A DNA stretch of 64,000 nt from Campylorhamphus procurvoides (GCA_013396655.1 WBMV01005154.1:64136-128135); one strand, 5' to 3'. Positions 12,297-25,800 are shown, numbered from the stretch's first letter. Numbers and translations are program-made. The notes: generated by a model from the sequence alone, not told the origin.

Positions 12297-12419
12297 CGAC
12301 TTCCTGGGCAGCTGCTGCAAATGGTCCATTGTTCTTGGGGAATGAATAGAGGGGGTAGAATACACAGCTTTGATCACCCCCACACAGTGATAACTGGTCC
12401 CTCCTGCTGAACTAGGACA

Positions 12420-14789
12420 CCTATATAAAGACTCTTGACTCAAGAACCCCCCCAAAGTTTATTGATAAATTCTTGAATATCTAGATTTTATGTGTATTTT
12501 ATTCAAAATGTAATTAATTTCTTTTTTATAAAATGTTTTTCTCTCAATACATGAAAATTGAAAGACAAAGCCTGACCAATGAGTAGATTTTTGTGCTCTC
12601 TTCTTGAACCCAGAAATAATTTCTTTTTTGCAATTGTTATAAATTGATAAATACTCAACACATTTTGTCTTGATAAACAAAACTGTTTTAACTTAACAGG
12701 GCCCTACAAATGAGGTATTAATTTTTAATATAAATACTATTCACACATCTTGAATGTGTTATTAGTCATGTACTCCACAGGAAAAAAAAAATATTATTGT
12801 GTGTTCTTTTAAATATTTAATCTACTTCCATTCACCTGCTAATTAATATGTCATGGACTAGAGTGTCAAGATTCCCCATCCACAGGCAGACTGCAGGTCT
12901 TAGCTGGGATAACTCTTCATTTAATTTTTTTAAAAAAACCTACCTAGAAGTAATCAAATTCATGGGGGAAAAAACCCAAAACAATAGAAAAAATGAATAA
13001 TCAACTGATTTTCCTCTCTTCTTCCTGAGCCTTCTATAATTCTTATCAGTAAGACTTAAGTAAAAAGCTAGTTTCCTTCTATCTACCTGGCATGCCTTCT
13101 GCAGGGCTAACAGGAAGGTTGAGCTGTGCCTAAGAGAACTCAGTAAGTGGCTGCTTCATACTTCTTTGGTTTTTGTTGTTTGGTTTTTTTGTTTGTTTTT
13201 TTTTTTGGGGGGGGGGAGGTATGCTTTCGGTTTAAACATTCCATTCCATCAAATTTGTTTCCTGTCAGAATAATGCCTACATCATGACAATAAAATGCAG
13301 GAGACTTGTACAGCTTCTATAGGTCATTAGCCCAAATGGACAATTTTTATACCTCAGAAATGTAGCTGACATAATTCTGTTACTTTTTTTTTTTTCCAGA
13401 ATGACAGGAAAAAAACCATAATAGGGTATAATATACTCCATGGTAATTCATGGAGGCAGAACACAATTAGGAGATCTCATATAGCTATGAATGCACTAGG
13501 TAGAGAAGTTGAAAGGAAGATTTTTCACAAATTAATCTTTATTTTCCTTACTAATTAATAAACACCATGCTGTGAATAACTGGTGATAAACTTCTAATAA
13601 GAAAAATCAATAAATTTACACCCAGGGTCACCATAATTGATGCTGTAGAATAGAAAAATGTATTCTCCATTGATCCTTTAGCAATCTTCTAACTAAAAAG
13701 AAGAGGAAAGAAAGCCAATTACTGTAGTATGCCTCTGAAAATGATAAGATTAAAACAAGCTAATTATGTGTTCTTGAATAACTACAATTTTTGATGAAAG
13801 TAAGTAGAATAAGGGCATCCTGCATCTCCAGTACAGAGATACTACATTTTACTAATTAAAATATAGTAATTTTACATCTAACTTCTCTTACCCAATAGGC
13901 AAACAAATGGTTAGAAAAATAAAACTTTAAAATCTCCCAGGATAAAAACTTTTGATGTTGCTCTGAACACAGGATTAAATTGGAGAATGAAACTAACTCC
14001 TGGAGCACTGAAGCTTAAGACATTTTCATACTTGAGCAAACAACATTGAAGGCGAAAGACATTGCCCACACAAATAAAATCCTGTGAAAATATGTCTGCT
14101 TTCTATTTTGCATGAGAAGTATCTATGATTTCTTTAAGCAATTCCCACATAGTGCCACTTATGCACAACTATGATCTCTTCCACTGCAGGTTTATCCATA
14201 CTGGGTTATGGCTATTACAATTAATAAATGATCAATACAGAATGGTGTAGAAAGTCAGCAGCATCTACTACTCATTTTGATCTCACAGTTCACTAAAGGT
14301 GTTAGAAAAATTAGATTTCTCTTTTTTTTTCTTTTTTTTTAACAATTAAACAAGTACATAACTTTTCTTTAAAATTGTTAGTAAAATTCATTAGAATATT
14401 TGGAAATAACTCAATTTCCCTTCTTCCTTTCCTTTGCTACTGTAGATAAAATGAAGCCCACTAGCAGTATAAGGTAGAGGCATTAATCAATGTGACTTGA
14501 ATGAACATGCAACAACATGCATTGTTATGTTCAGACTTCGAACACTTGATTTCAATTTGAACTACAGCATGCCATTTTGAAGACTAGATTTAATCAGATT
14601 CTTCACCTTCACATATTTTTTCACAAAGGTGCATGTTTTAAACCTCTTACTTTGCCACACAGGCATTTCCTATCAAGCCTATATAGAAAATTAGGCAGTG
14701 TTCCTTGATCTATTTAATTCCCTTTGATTAATTTATTTTGACCATACTCACTAGTCTATTCAGTGTCTCCCAAACTCACATTGTAAATC
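12420..14789. other. unique non-coding sequence
   Basis: AT-rich, no gene supported. It contains a T-rich then G10 homopolymer junction at about 13187-13217, and short poly(T) runs near 13383 and 14320. Confidence 0.5.
13187..13217. repeat. poly(T)/poly(G) low-complexity run
   Basis: A T-rich run passes directly into ten consecutive G residues (13207-13216). It is likely length-variable and error-prone in assembly. Confidence 0.9.
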
Positions 14790-14956
14790 CTGGAACAGGT
14801 TTCCCAGAAACATGGTAGATGGTCCATCCCTGGAAATATTCAAGGTCAGGTTGGAGGGGACTCTGAGTGATCTCATTGAAGATGTCCCTGTTCACTGCAA
14901 GACTAGATAACCTTTAAAGGTTCCTTCCAATTCATACTGTTCTATGACTCTGTCTC
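14790..14956 (+). mobile_element. CR1 LINE, 5'-truncated, plus strand
   Basis: It carries a degenerate CR1 3' segment: 'tggaacaggtttcccagaaa', 'ccatccctggaaatattcaa', 'ggtcaggttgg', then 'ggttccttccaa' and 'gttctatgactctg' at the 3' end. Only the extreme 3' UTR portion is present. Confidence 0.85.
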
Positions 14957-17900
14957 AAACAACAATATTCTAGTGAGGATCAGATTTCTAGGCATTCTCC
15001 TACTAGTCATGACTGGAACTCTGAGATTAAAAACCACCACTACTACTGCATGTGTTCTGCACCTGGAAGTCACTAGAGGAAGTAGCAGAGAAGCTTAATC
15101 TTTAGACTTCAGTTTCACTGAAATATCTATACCCACCTACAGTGGATGCTGAAATTTTTCCTAGGGACTGGTTTAGGTTCAGCTGTAAATTCTAGGATAC
15201 TGTTTTCCCTTTAGTTTAGTAGCTATAACTTTTTTTTTTTTTTTTACATTTCTTCATTTTTTCCCCAGATCATCAGCTATCCAGCTCTTAAGATGCAGAC
15301 ACAAAATCAGTGTATTTGGAGCTGCAGTTGAGAATAAATACTTACTACTGTAATTGCCTGATAATTGCTTACAACATATGCTTTTTTCTGTTTTTCTTAA
15401 CCTATGTACATCATAAGCTACTCTTCCAACAGTTTTTTTACAGGGTGTAGGTATCTATGTTTTAAAGTAGGAGATTTTCTATGCACACAGAACAACACTG
15501 CTACAGATTCCCAGAAAATTTCTCAGTAGCTAGTCCATAATAAGTATCAGGAAAGGGTGTTGAAAAGAATAACATCACTGAGGAAAAGCAGCCTTACAAG
15601 TCTGTATTTTACATAGCCTTGCAAATGTGGTTTTATTAGGACTTTCTTGGTCTCATAATTTTCAGAGAAAAAGCCAAACAAAATTAAAAGATATGTAAAG
15701 AGCTACACTTTGCCCTAGGCATGCTTTCACTAATTTTAGTTAGTTATTATTCAGTTCAGTGAGCTTGCTCAAGTTTAACATTTCAATTAGTTGCACAACT
15801 ACCTAAAAGGAACTATCATATAAAGTAATTTCTGTTTTAGAGGATCCTGATGCTCATTCATAATGCAGAAAATACTTGCGCATGCTGCTCAAACACGTTT
15901 GATCAAACCTAGAGGACTTTTCCCTAGTGGCATGTTCTAGAAAGAATGCAAGAGATTCACTTTTCCATAAACACAGGAAACAGTTACAGGAATTATGGAA
16001 ACAGTCACTGAACACAGATTGTGCTCTGTGAGTTATTACCATTTGAACTGCTCAGGAATGTTCCTTTTTCTGGGCTACCTCTTGATCCATTTTTGTATAT
16101 TGAAATCACTATCATAAAACATTGAATAAAATAATATCCAAATAATTTTACTTCTGAGAGAGAAAAGAAATGTGAATACTCTCTGTTATTAGCCTCAGAT
16201 GTCACAGAGGGGATCTAAAATAAAACAATAAAAAAAAAAACACCAGTTTTTATTCTAGTACTGTTCTTCTTTCAATGTTATGTTGAAGTAGTTCACTGAA
16301 AGCTTAGTAGAACAGTGAGCACCTGGCACTATTTTAGATTTCAGCAGCTGAAACATTTTGAGTACAAAAAAAAACTAAAAAAGAGAAAATATAAAGTGTT
16401 CAGTACATTCATTATACACATTGTCCTTAATTCACCTATGTAAAATCAAAGTGTATTATAAAATTGTGTAATACATTTTTGGCTTCACTAGCATTATATT
16501 CTGTTATTAGTGTCACTAAGATGACTATTTGCATTCACATATGCTTCACTAGGCTTTTTTACAGCTGCAATTGTCATACAGTACCGAAGTCATCTTAGTA
16601 CCTAACAAGCAAGTAAAAAGATCAGAGAAAATAGAAAAGACTGTTTGGGAAGAATAAAGACAGAAAAAACATTAATGTTAGCTTGAAACCAAATTATAAT
16701 TCTTTCAGCTTTGCTTTGGGCCTGCTTGTCTGCTGCCTTGCTCATCTGATCTCTTTATCTGTACAAAACGAGTTTAAATTATAGTAAATTGGAATAGCAG
16801 TATTTGTAGCTACAGAGTTAGGGATGAGATTCACTTCTAAAAATTAAGTTCCAAGTACCAATGTCTTACTTAAGCTTCTATAGTCTAATTTTGACTCTTA
16901 AACAGCAAAGAAAAAACTGAGTGTCACCAGAGGGGAAAATCCAAGTATTTTAGACATTTCTTTCAGGATGTTCTGGGTTGCCATCTGTAGATTCCACTGA
17001 GTTTCCAAAGATATTAGTTTATGCTCGTGATTTACTTCCCGACAGCTGAAGTTGAAAGATATTAATTGTATGTTTCTAATTTTTAGATGGCTTGAAGTAA
17101 TACTATGGGCAAGAGGGGGTAAAAATATGACTCTTAAAATACCTGGCTTCAGAATATGTGAGCAGTTACATTTCAACAGAATAAGAAAAAGTACAAAATT
17201 CACCAACAAAGTCTATTTCTGAGAAATTTGATACTAGAGATTTTGAATTTGCCAAAACTGGTGGTTGATACAAAAATCCAAACAGGATTTGATTCTGTAA
17301 GAAAATCTCAAGCAGAATCTGATGTCCAAAGTCAGGAGTTTCTGATGTATGGCTCATGATACAGTAACAGTAGTACAGTGGGGAAGAGTTAGTTTGAGCT
17401 AAGAAATGGTGCATTTTTGACTTGTTATTGATTTTCTGAGAAAGCGGTGTCTTCACATAGGTATTACACATTCCCTACTCCTAAGGCTCGATGAAGGCAC
17501 TCTAGAAATGCAGAAACACGAACTGTATTTTCCTGCAGGCTTCTTCGCAAATGACTGAAAGCATTAAAACTGCAAACTCATTTCTGAAGAGTTTTAGGGT
17601 AAACATATGTGAAGACCACTGTGAGGGACTCAGTCTAGGTCTCCACTGTACAGTTTAATAGGTCTGAATTAAAAAAGCTGTGTAAGTGGTAAAATTGCAA
17701 AATCTCTTGTTTTCAGAAGAGCTGTTGATTCAGAAAGACAAGTGATGTGGCAACAAGTACATTCTTCCATACATTTTTATCAAGGAACCTCTTGTAACAT
17801 AGATCAGATGAATCACACATATCACTTCACTAAATTGGTTAAAGCTCAGGTAGAGGAATCCTTGCTTCAGAGTATATCAGCATTTTGACCAGATTTTCTC

Positions 17901-18067
17901 TACCTTTTGCTGAGTACCTCTTTGCTGAAAACTTTTCCCACTCTTTTCTTCATAATTTGGTCACATTTTTCCTTACCAGGTCCTCATACGTTCTCTTCCT
18001 TGAATTCCACCAACATCTTTCTTTGATCCTTCTTTCTTTTCCTTTGTTTTCACCTTCATCTTTAGTT
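14957..18067. other. unique non-coding sequence
   Basis: AT-rich with only short scattered frames (for example reverse frames of ~100 codons at 16898-17209 and 17166-17471). These frames lack any recognised domain, splice context or homology. Nothing else is seen. Confidence 0.5.
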
Positions 18068-18212
18068 TTGCCCTTATTGCCCTCTCCCTTTCCCCCTTCC
18101 CCTTCTCTTTCCCTGTCTCTTCCCCTTCCGTTTTCTTTTCACCTTTCCCTTCCCATTCTCCTTCTCTTTTTCCTTCCCCATCCTTCCCCTTCTCCACCCC
18201 TTCCCATTCTAT
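18068..18212. repeat. polypyrimidine tract (CCCTT/CTTTT-rich)
   Basis: About 145 bases are almost entirely C and T on the plus strand, with irregular CCTT and CCCTT units. A looser pyrimidine bias begins near 17990. Such tracts can form triplex (H-DNA). The tract also explains the long opposing open frames at 17885-18298 (plus) and 17973-18236 (minus), whose translations are Leu/Pro/Ser-rich and Glu/Lys/Gly-rich low complexity. Confidence 0.9.
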
Positions 18213-21200
18213 TTTGTTCAGAATTACCAACAACACATTTGTATTTGTACATTTCTTTGCAAGAGGGGCCCTTCCAGGAGAAGTCTTCCACTAGTTAAAA
18301 GGAAAAACAATAATCATATGGGGTTAGAATACAAGGAATAATGCTGACTGCCCAGATTTTTACTGGATTCAGTTAACCATTCTGTATGCTATCAGACTAA
18401 GTTGCTGAAAAATGCTGTCATTCCCTGGCTAATAATATGTTCTTACCAATTCAGCACTAAGAAAGTCAGAATCAAAGTATTTTATCCTAACTATAGTTAG
18501 GTAGTGAGTTTATAATGATTTGTAAATGAAAGATACCCATTTTGAAAGCATGCTACATAATAAATGTCTGAACAGTTTCAGTTCTTTATTGTCCACCCTA
18601 GACTATACTCACAGAAAAGTTAATCAGTTCTTTTGTTCAAAATATAAAATGAACATGTGTTTACATCTTTACCATGTTCAACATTTTCACAAAACCTGGA
18701 CAAATATGAATAATCACATCCACATTTTGAAAGCTTTCTACATAAATGGTGCACATGCATATGTTTAAAACAGGTGTATATATATCCTTATTGTGGCTTG
18801 CATTTGTGTATTTGGTTACTGTTTTTCATTCCTTTACACATTCTTGTTCTTTATGATCTATTATTTCTTGCTGGCTATAAAGCAGCAAGTGCCAACACCT
18901 CTACAAGTAATGAACCATATATTTCTGCTTTGATTACATTATTATCATAGCACTAAAGAAAGAGCATTTGGGGAACTTTTAATAGCAATATAGCATGTGT
19001 TGCTCTTCAAATATGTTTTAACTTTGCTGCTTCTGTAATAACAATCAAGTTTTCTACATTCATGCTACAGGTGGAAACATTTTCCTGGTTTATATAGTTC
19101 TAAAGTACTGTACCTAATTGAAATACAAAGGAGAAAAATATCTTTCAGATTAATAGATTTCTATTAACATAAAGTTTCTGTATTCTAGAGCTTAAAGGAT
19201 CCTCAAATAACAGCAAGAAAAAAATACTTAAACACCCCCCCCCATTATGGACTAAGCCCTGTATTCTCTCCAATTAAATATTTTGCTTTATTGGATTCCA
19301 TCTAATGATATATTTAAGTTACTTTTTGACTACAGAAGAAGAAAAAATAGCAAAATTAAAATTAATTGCTCATATTTTGTTCTGCAGTACTAATTCATGC
19401 AAAATAAAAAATCCATCACCTATTAAAATACTTGTAAAATCTGACTCCTTGTGTAAAGAGAAAGAAAAGATTCGGGGTGGGGGGAAAGAGAGAATTCATA
19501 ATTACTTGGGTTATCAGAAAAATACACAGAAATTCTCTCATAAATCTAAACAGGAATGAGTAGGGGAAATTAAAAGATCATTTATGCTACAAAACACAAT
19601 GTTATATAACACCATAATTAGGTAGATTGGTGTAGACAAAAATCTCTTTCAGTTTGAGGCAAGGCTTGTACCTGCATCACATAATCTTGTGCATGAAGTT
19701 TGATAATATAAAAGGGAAATTGCAATGTGTTCCCAATTTTCTTTCAGAACTATTTTGGAAAAATTCCCTTTATTATATTTTACATTGCCTCTCCTACTTT
19801 CCCAACTTGAAAATTACCACAGTCATATTAAATTTCATATTTGTATAAACTAATACACTTTATCTGATAGAAATTACTACTAGGCATCAGTATCTGGAAA
19901 CAAAAGTGTATTTTTAGTACTTCAGTTTTGATTTCTCTCCATGGACATCAATGAATTTTATTCACATCCATTATTCTGATTGAAATTTTCTTCAAAACCC
20001 AAAGCAATTTAATCAGAAATTGCCTTCTTCTTAAAAATATTTTTAAAACAGGCTAAAAAGCTTCCAAGATAATCCTAATTTTTACACTTTGTCAAGTCGA
20101 CTAATATTTCCAGTGCTGCCCTCCAGTATTTTCTGCCATTCATAGGTTCCAGGAGTATTCATCTCACAAAACATATCTCTGTGACTGGCATTAATTGGCA
20201 CACTGATTGGCAGAGCATAACCTACCATGTCATGCCTAGAAGTGGTCCATCTATGTCAATACCAAAGGAGAAGAGGTGGAATGCTTGCAAAAGAACTCAA
20301 TGTCACTAGCCAGCATGGATGACAAGACTTTGGTCTCTAGGGCATACTCTCCACCATGATGCTAAACCGCGGAAATTTAACAGTGGAAAAATATACTTTT
20401 CTTCTACAGGTTTGCTGTGAGTTAACACAGATGTCAGGAAAATGACCACTTTATCCTTCCTCCTAAGCCTTCTGTACCACTACCTCCACCCCCACTCTTT
20501 TTCTGTCACTCTTGATTATATCCTGAGTCCAGCTTTTTATTGTGTTGCCTGAAGGTACTCTACCAGTCATGTTAGACTCAATCTCTCTTTTACCCACTTC
20601 TCCTGCAATTATTTCTGTACCTTTTTGCTACAGTGTTTTGAAGCAGTGGTTATCAGCCACTCTACTACAAGTCTGCTATAAGGCTATTACTATCTCTAAA
20701 ATATGTCCTCAGTACTTGCTTCCATCACTGTACCTAAAAGAGTCTAATTTTGTTTTAAAAAAAAAAAAAACAACAATCAAACAAAACCAAACACCAGAGA
20801 GATATAATAAAGGAGATATATCATAATGAAATATTGATGCTAAACTATCTTTTATCTATGTCTTTTCTGATCTTTTAAACACTTTTGACCAGTTTGGCAA
20901 CAACAGAATCATGCAAAACATAAATATATTTCATGTGTGATCTCTATTCTGACTGTGAGAAGAATCTGCTTGCAGATGCATTTATTTATGCAAAGGGGAA
21001 AGCTGATGCTTTCTCACCAGTGCAGTGGGAATTCAGGCTACAGAGAACAGATGCACGAGGGGCATTTCATATGGAAAAGCCTGAGTGTTGGGTCTGCTTA
21101 TTGAGGAATGTGTCTCTTAGTACAGATCATAGTACTTCTACATGATGATGAAGTCATTAGTATATACTACCTTGAAATAAATCTCCAGAAATTAAATATA

Positions 21201-21517
21201 ATAATAAGATGGGAAATTGACACAACATTATACAGTGTATTTTTTTCATTATATTTATCATGAAAAATATAAGCATTCTATAAGAGAACCGGTAATTGGT
21301 ATAAGACTGGACATGAATTATACTTCTTCATGTTAATTTCTGACATTTCTGTCATGAATTGTCATGTCATGTTCAACTCAGTCACTTTAGTTTATAACTT
21401 GAGACAACAAACATGACAAAATATGTCACAATAACCCAGATAATGTCAGAAATTTTTAGGAAAAAAAACTCCTTTCTCCACCAGCTTGGACATTATCCTC
21501 TACCCACCCTTCCCCAA
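18213..21517. other. unique non-coding sequence
   Basis: AT-rich, with an A15-type run near 20758 and a C9 run near 19235. No exon, repeat family or RNA gene is recognised. Confidence 0.5.
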
Positions 21518-21572
21518 AACAAAACAAAACAAAAAACAACCAAAACCAACCAACCAAACAAACAAACTAAAA
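21518..21572. repeat. A-rich (CAAAA/CCAAA)n low-complexity tract
   Basis: Irregular units of 'caaaa', 'ccaa' and 'caaa'. Similar tracts occur at 40330-40445 and 42284-42392. Confidence 0.85.
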
Positions 21573-22389
21573 GGAAAAAAAATTGAGATTGAGATCATAT
21601 TCCATATTCTTCACAACTGCCACTGAAATAATATATTTTAAAATTTGTGTTTTGTCTCTCTGGCTTGGTCCAGAATTTTTTATATATATATCACTAACAG
21701 ACAGCTAAAGAAATATTTATAAGTTAACAGCAAAAATAAATGAAAACAATTAAATGTAGCTTGCATTATGGAAGAGAATTTTGTTAGCCCTCTTTTCATA
21801 ATTCATTAATGATGAGAACCTGACTTTCAGGCATAACATTTATTCTTCAATGAGCTCTTGATTATATCCAGTTTTAAAAAGAGACTGCTTAAGGTTGAAG
21901 CATGTTAAGTGATCTGGTCAAGGTTATAGTCTGAAACTATGTATTGAATTTATTTTGGAGCATGCCACACTTTGGTTTTCCTGTATTGCCTACTGCTTCT
22001 CTATTTCTGTTTTAAATCAAGAATCAACCCAGCATGGTATAAAGTATGCCAGAACACTCTGTACTGAAAAAGGAAAGCACCAGATGCTTGATGCAAAATG
22101 CAAAACCTGTCAAAAAGAGTCATAGAAAAGTTATTTTTAAAGAATGCTTTAGTATGTAATCTGCTTGTTACAAAATACATTCAGACTTTTAAAAATTATG
22201 AAAGGGAATACTGGAGACTAAAGCTGTTTGCAATTTGTAGGAGCCATTTTGTTGTCAACCGATAATCTTTTCCAACGTTTTTCATTATTAGGAGAATCAA
22301 TGAAAACATACTTAGTCTGTGCCACATATACTAAGCACACAATTTGTGCAGGTTTCTTACCTATCCATTACCTTTATTCTATTGAATTT

Positions 22390-22419
22390 CCCACGCCCAC
22401 CCCCCCACCCCCCCTGCCC
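22390..22419 (-). other. G-quadruplex-capable C-run
   Basis: The plus strand carries five C-runs of three to seven residues separated by one to three bases. The minus strand therefore satisfies the G3+N1-7 quadruplex rule. C-rich sequence continues to about 22440. The forward frame at 22228-22521 crossing it is Pro-rich because of this tract and is not a gene. Confidence 0.7.
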
Positions 22420-22554
22420 TCCACTCCTCCCCCTCCTTCCAGTCTTGGGGTAGTGGGCTCACTTTTTTCCCCTTTAGTAAGAGTTTGTGTTAAAACTGGC
22501 ATGTTGAAATGCCTGACATGAGAATTCTCAAACTGTCTTAACTAGATTTTGGCA

Positions 22555-22800
22555 TTTAATAAGCTGTAAACTGCTGAAGCTATTTGCAGATGAAGCCTCA
22601 TTTTTGTCCATCAGCAGGGGGCTGGGAGCATAATTAATTGAGTGAAAGTTAAAAGATGGACAGCATGGTTACATTTATGCAAATATTGCAAGAGAACATC
22701 TAACAAAAAAGAAAAACACCTTGTAACTGATTGGCTTGGGTTTGGACCAAAATCCACAGGGTCCACTTAAACATTGCTGATTGAGCATATGACAATTAAG
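22555..22800. promoter_or_regulatory. possible conserved non-coding element
   Basis: The block has the texture of vertebrate conserved enhancers. It carries TAATTA homeodomain cores (22631-22640) and a POU octamer ATGCAAAT (22677-22684) with a neighbouring AT-rich 'attgcaag'. It has few homopolymers and no repeat family. This is inference from motif density only; conservation has not been measured. Confidence 0.25.
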
Positions 22801-25800
22801 GCCTATAGTGGTGGGGTTTTTTTAATATACATTCTGCAATATATATAAGAAAAAAAATAATAGAAAGGAGAATGTTCACTAACAGTCAAAGTTCCAAATC
22901 CAGTGAGACAATTCTATTTCTGTTTTAAGGTTTTTACTGCTCATGAATGTGAAAATAGGTTAAAAAAATGGTATCACAAAAATCATATGATGTATGTGCC
23001 ATCAACCATGTGCCAGTCTCTACTGTTAATTTCTTTTTTTCATATCCCAGTCATATACATCCTAGTACACCAAAGAGTCTATTTAATTAAAGTCAGCTAA
23101 AAGCTTAAACCAAGAAATCAGGACAGCTGCTGGAGGTATTAACCCGGGTGCTGCGTAGGGTGATCAGAAGCTTGTTCATTTATTCTATGTTATATATTCT
23201 TGTAAGAAGTTTTGTTGATTTTTCTTTATCTCCTGGCTGCTACTATGTATTGGAATGATTCCTGAATTAAAACTAAAAGCAGAAAACATGATCATTTGGA
23301 TTGAAACACTTTCCCTTATACAGCTTCAGAGTTTGTATTATATAATTATAGGACAACAATTGCAGCCTCATTCATTGACTTTTGACTATATATGAAGGGT
23401 GTGACATACAGCAGATAAAACTGGTAAAGAGATTTTTCTAGGGAATTGCTCTAATTCCTCTTTTGTCCATCATGTGGTTTTACTTGAGCATGTAATTCCA
23501 GCAGGGTAACAACTGGCAAATAGTCTAGTTTTACTAGGCAAAGGAAACATTGTATTACTCATTTCTCATCATATAACATGCACAGATTTCTCCTGATCTC
23601 AACATGCCTGAATTTGATAGATTCTGCCTGTTCTACAGCGTTGCCAAATATGCTAGCATCAACTTGTGCTAAAGCTTGAAAAGGATAGGAGGAATGTACC
23701 TTTAAGAAATAAAATATTCCGTATTTTCTGCATATGAACATAAACACCCTATTCTCACGTATCTTAAGGTTTCTTTACGTTGTTTGGTAATGCAAAGTGT
23801 CAGGAATCTTTAGACAGCACTAGGGGGTTAGTGTGGGAAACTGCATCAAACATCTACTCAGCATAGGTGGTAGAATCTGGAGGGACACTTGCTAACCATA
23901 TCCACATATGTTACCATTATTTCCAGCAAAGCTTGCCCCAAAGAACATTCCAATGGAAGGCATTATTTATTATCTTCATGACACCTAAGCACTTCTTTTT
24001 GAAGCCTGCAGTTATTTTATTGTTTCAAGCACAATTTATGAAATAATTAAACTTCTTAAGCTTCCAAATGCAGAGAGACATATAAACCAACATCTTGTTT
24101 TTGTTCAAACAAGGCAAGATTAACACCCAGAGCTCTATAGATGTATATATAATTGTGAAAAAATGGATAAAAACCTATGTAAAGAACAAAAAGAGGAAGA
24201 GACCCAGTAGATAACTTTAATTTTAATCAGGCTTGGCACTGAAGTTGGCTTTAGACTTCCCAATATGATGAAATTTACTGCTGAATATAAATAAATTTAC
24301 TTTAAAAAATTTAACTATTAAAAAATAATCAATTAGCTAATACCTATCACCTAACTTTCACTTGTCAAGTCTCTAATAGCTGTTGCAGTTCCACTGGTGG
24401 CTAGAAGAGTAGTCATTACTCTATTTTCCTAGAAAAGTGGAAAATATTATATATGTCAATTGCACGATATTCTAATATAAAACAATGCAGTGGTTGAATA
24501 GTGAAGATACTGCTGCCATCTGAAGAAATTCAGGATAAATCAGTGCTATCCCTTTCTATAATATAGCTTTCCCCTGAATTTGGCCTGATAAGCTATAAAT
24601 ATTTTCAGCTGATAAATATTTCAATGCTCTGTCTGGAAGCAATTATTAGTCTTAAAACATGCACTTACAGAAATAAAAAAAAAGACCCCAAAGCTAAATT
24701 AGAGTATTTTCCAGTGAACAGGATATAGATTAAAAAAAAAAAAGTTTTAAAAAAGTTAAAACCTACAATTATGTTTTAAAAAGAAATAACCTCCCCCTTA
24801 CATACATATATATCCTTACATATTTATCCTTGACTGGGATGAGCAATATCTGCAAATTAATGGCAGAAAAATGGGCAGTCATTTCCTATGAATTATATTT
24901 GCTTTGTAAAACTGAGAATTCTCTAAGGCACTTAGAAGGAAAGCACCACAATGTAGTACACGGTACTACATTGTACCCGGTAATATCTTCATTATTAAAT
25001 TAACAGTTTATTTTGGAGTCATATAACCCATCTGTATAAGTCAAAAGGCATCATTTAGTGACTGAAGAGAGGGAAGAGAAATCAGGACTTCAAAATGGCA
25101 TTTGTCATATTATTCTTCATGATTTACTTTACTACTAGTTAGGTTTAAAACTTGCTAACTGAAGAAAACTAGGAAAACAGAATAAACAAGCACCTGCATT
25201 TTATTATCCATCCCTGCAGGATAAGTACTGGTAAAAACTACAGAAAAGAATGGAAATAAACTTCTAGTAGTTGTGATTCAGTCAAACGTGCAATTCCTTC
25301 CTGGAAGCCAGATGAAACAACAGTGTAGTAAACACATGACCACTTCTAACAAAGTTGCTGCCAAAGTCTATCAAGATGGATTACGTAAAGTTACAGGTAG
25401 GATATTGTAAGAAGCATTAAATACTATACTTGTGGGAATTGTTAGATCCTTTATATAGAAGTCAGAGTGTTCTGGAAAAAATGAAGTTGACTACAAGCAG
25501 TCATATTTACCTGAAATAACTAAAAAGCAGCTAACTTAAATGACCCAGTAGATATGCGACCCTTAGAGTGTAATGTTTCTAATGATACAAGTAAATTATT
25601 AAAATGCATTCCCCCTTTGTTACATTATCAATGAGCAATCTGTAGCAGAGGGCTTTCTGTAACAGTAACTTCTTCCTCATTGTAAACTTGATAAGAATAA
25701 ATTAATATTTTTTTCTCTGTAGACACATAATTATATTTTCAGATTCTTCTTAGTCAACAGAAAAATATTCAAGACAATAAAATAAAGATTACAAATGTGA

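Larger units (their letters stand above)
11423..12419 (-). mobile_element. long ERV solo LTR with 12-bp inverted ends (family D)
   Basis: On the minus strand it begins TGTCCTAGTTCA at 12419 and ends TGAACTAAGACA at 11423. The ends are inverted repeats with one mismatch in 12, and start and finish with the retroviral TG/CA. Flanking bases are cctag (11418-11422) and cctat (12420-12424), a 5-bp target duplication with one change, as expected for ERVL-type integration. Inside are a TATA-like ACATAAAT at 12149-12156, an AATTAAAG poly(A)-like signal at 11501-11508, and a GC-richer body. There is no gag/pol/env, so it is a solo LTR. About 640 bases separate the two signals, which is long for an R region; another promoter or poly(A) site may be the real one. 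The small frames at 11666-11885 and 12273-12455 are incidental. Confidence 0.85.

Noticed and set aside
17885..18298. Open frames of 137 (plus) and 87 (minus) codons
   Set aside because: Produced by the polypyrimidine tract; the translations are low-complexity.
22228..22521. 97-codon frame with a Pro-rich centre
   Set aside because: The Pro run is the translated C-rich tract; the flanking residues show no domain.
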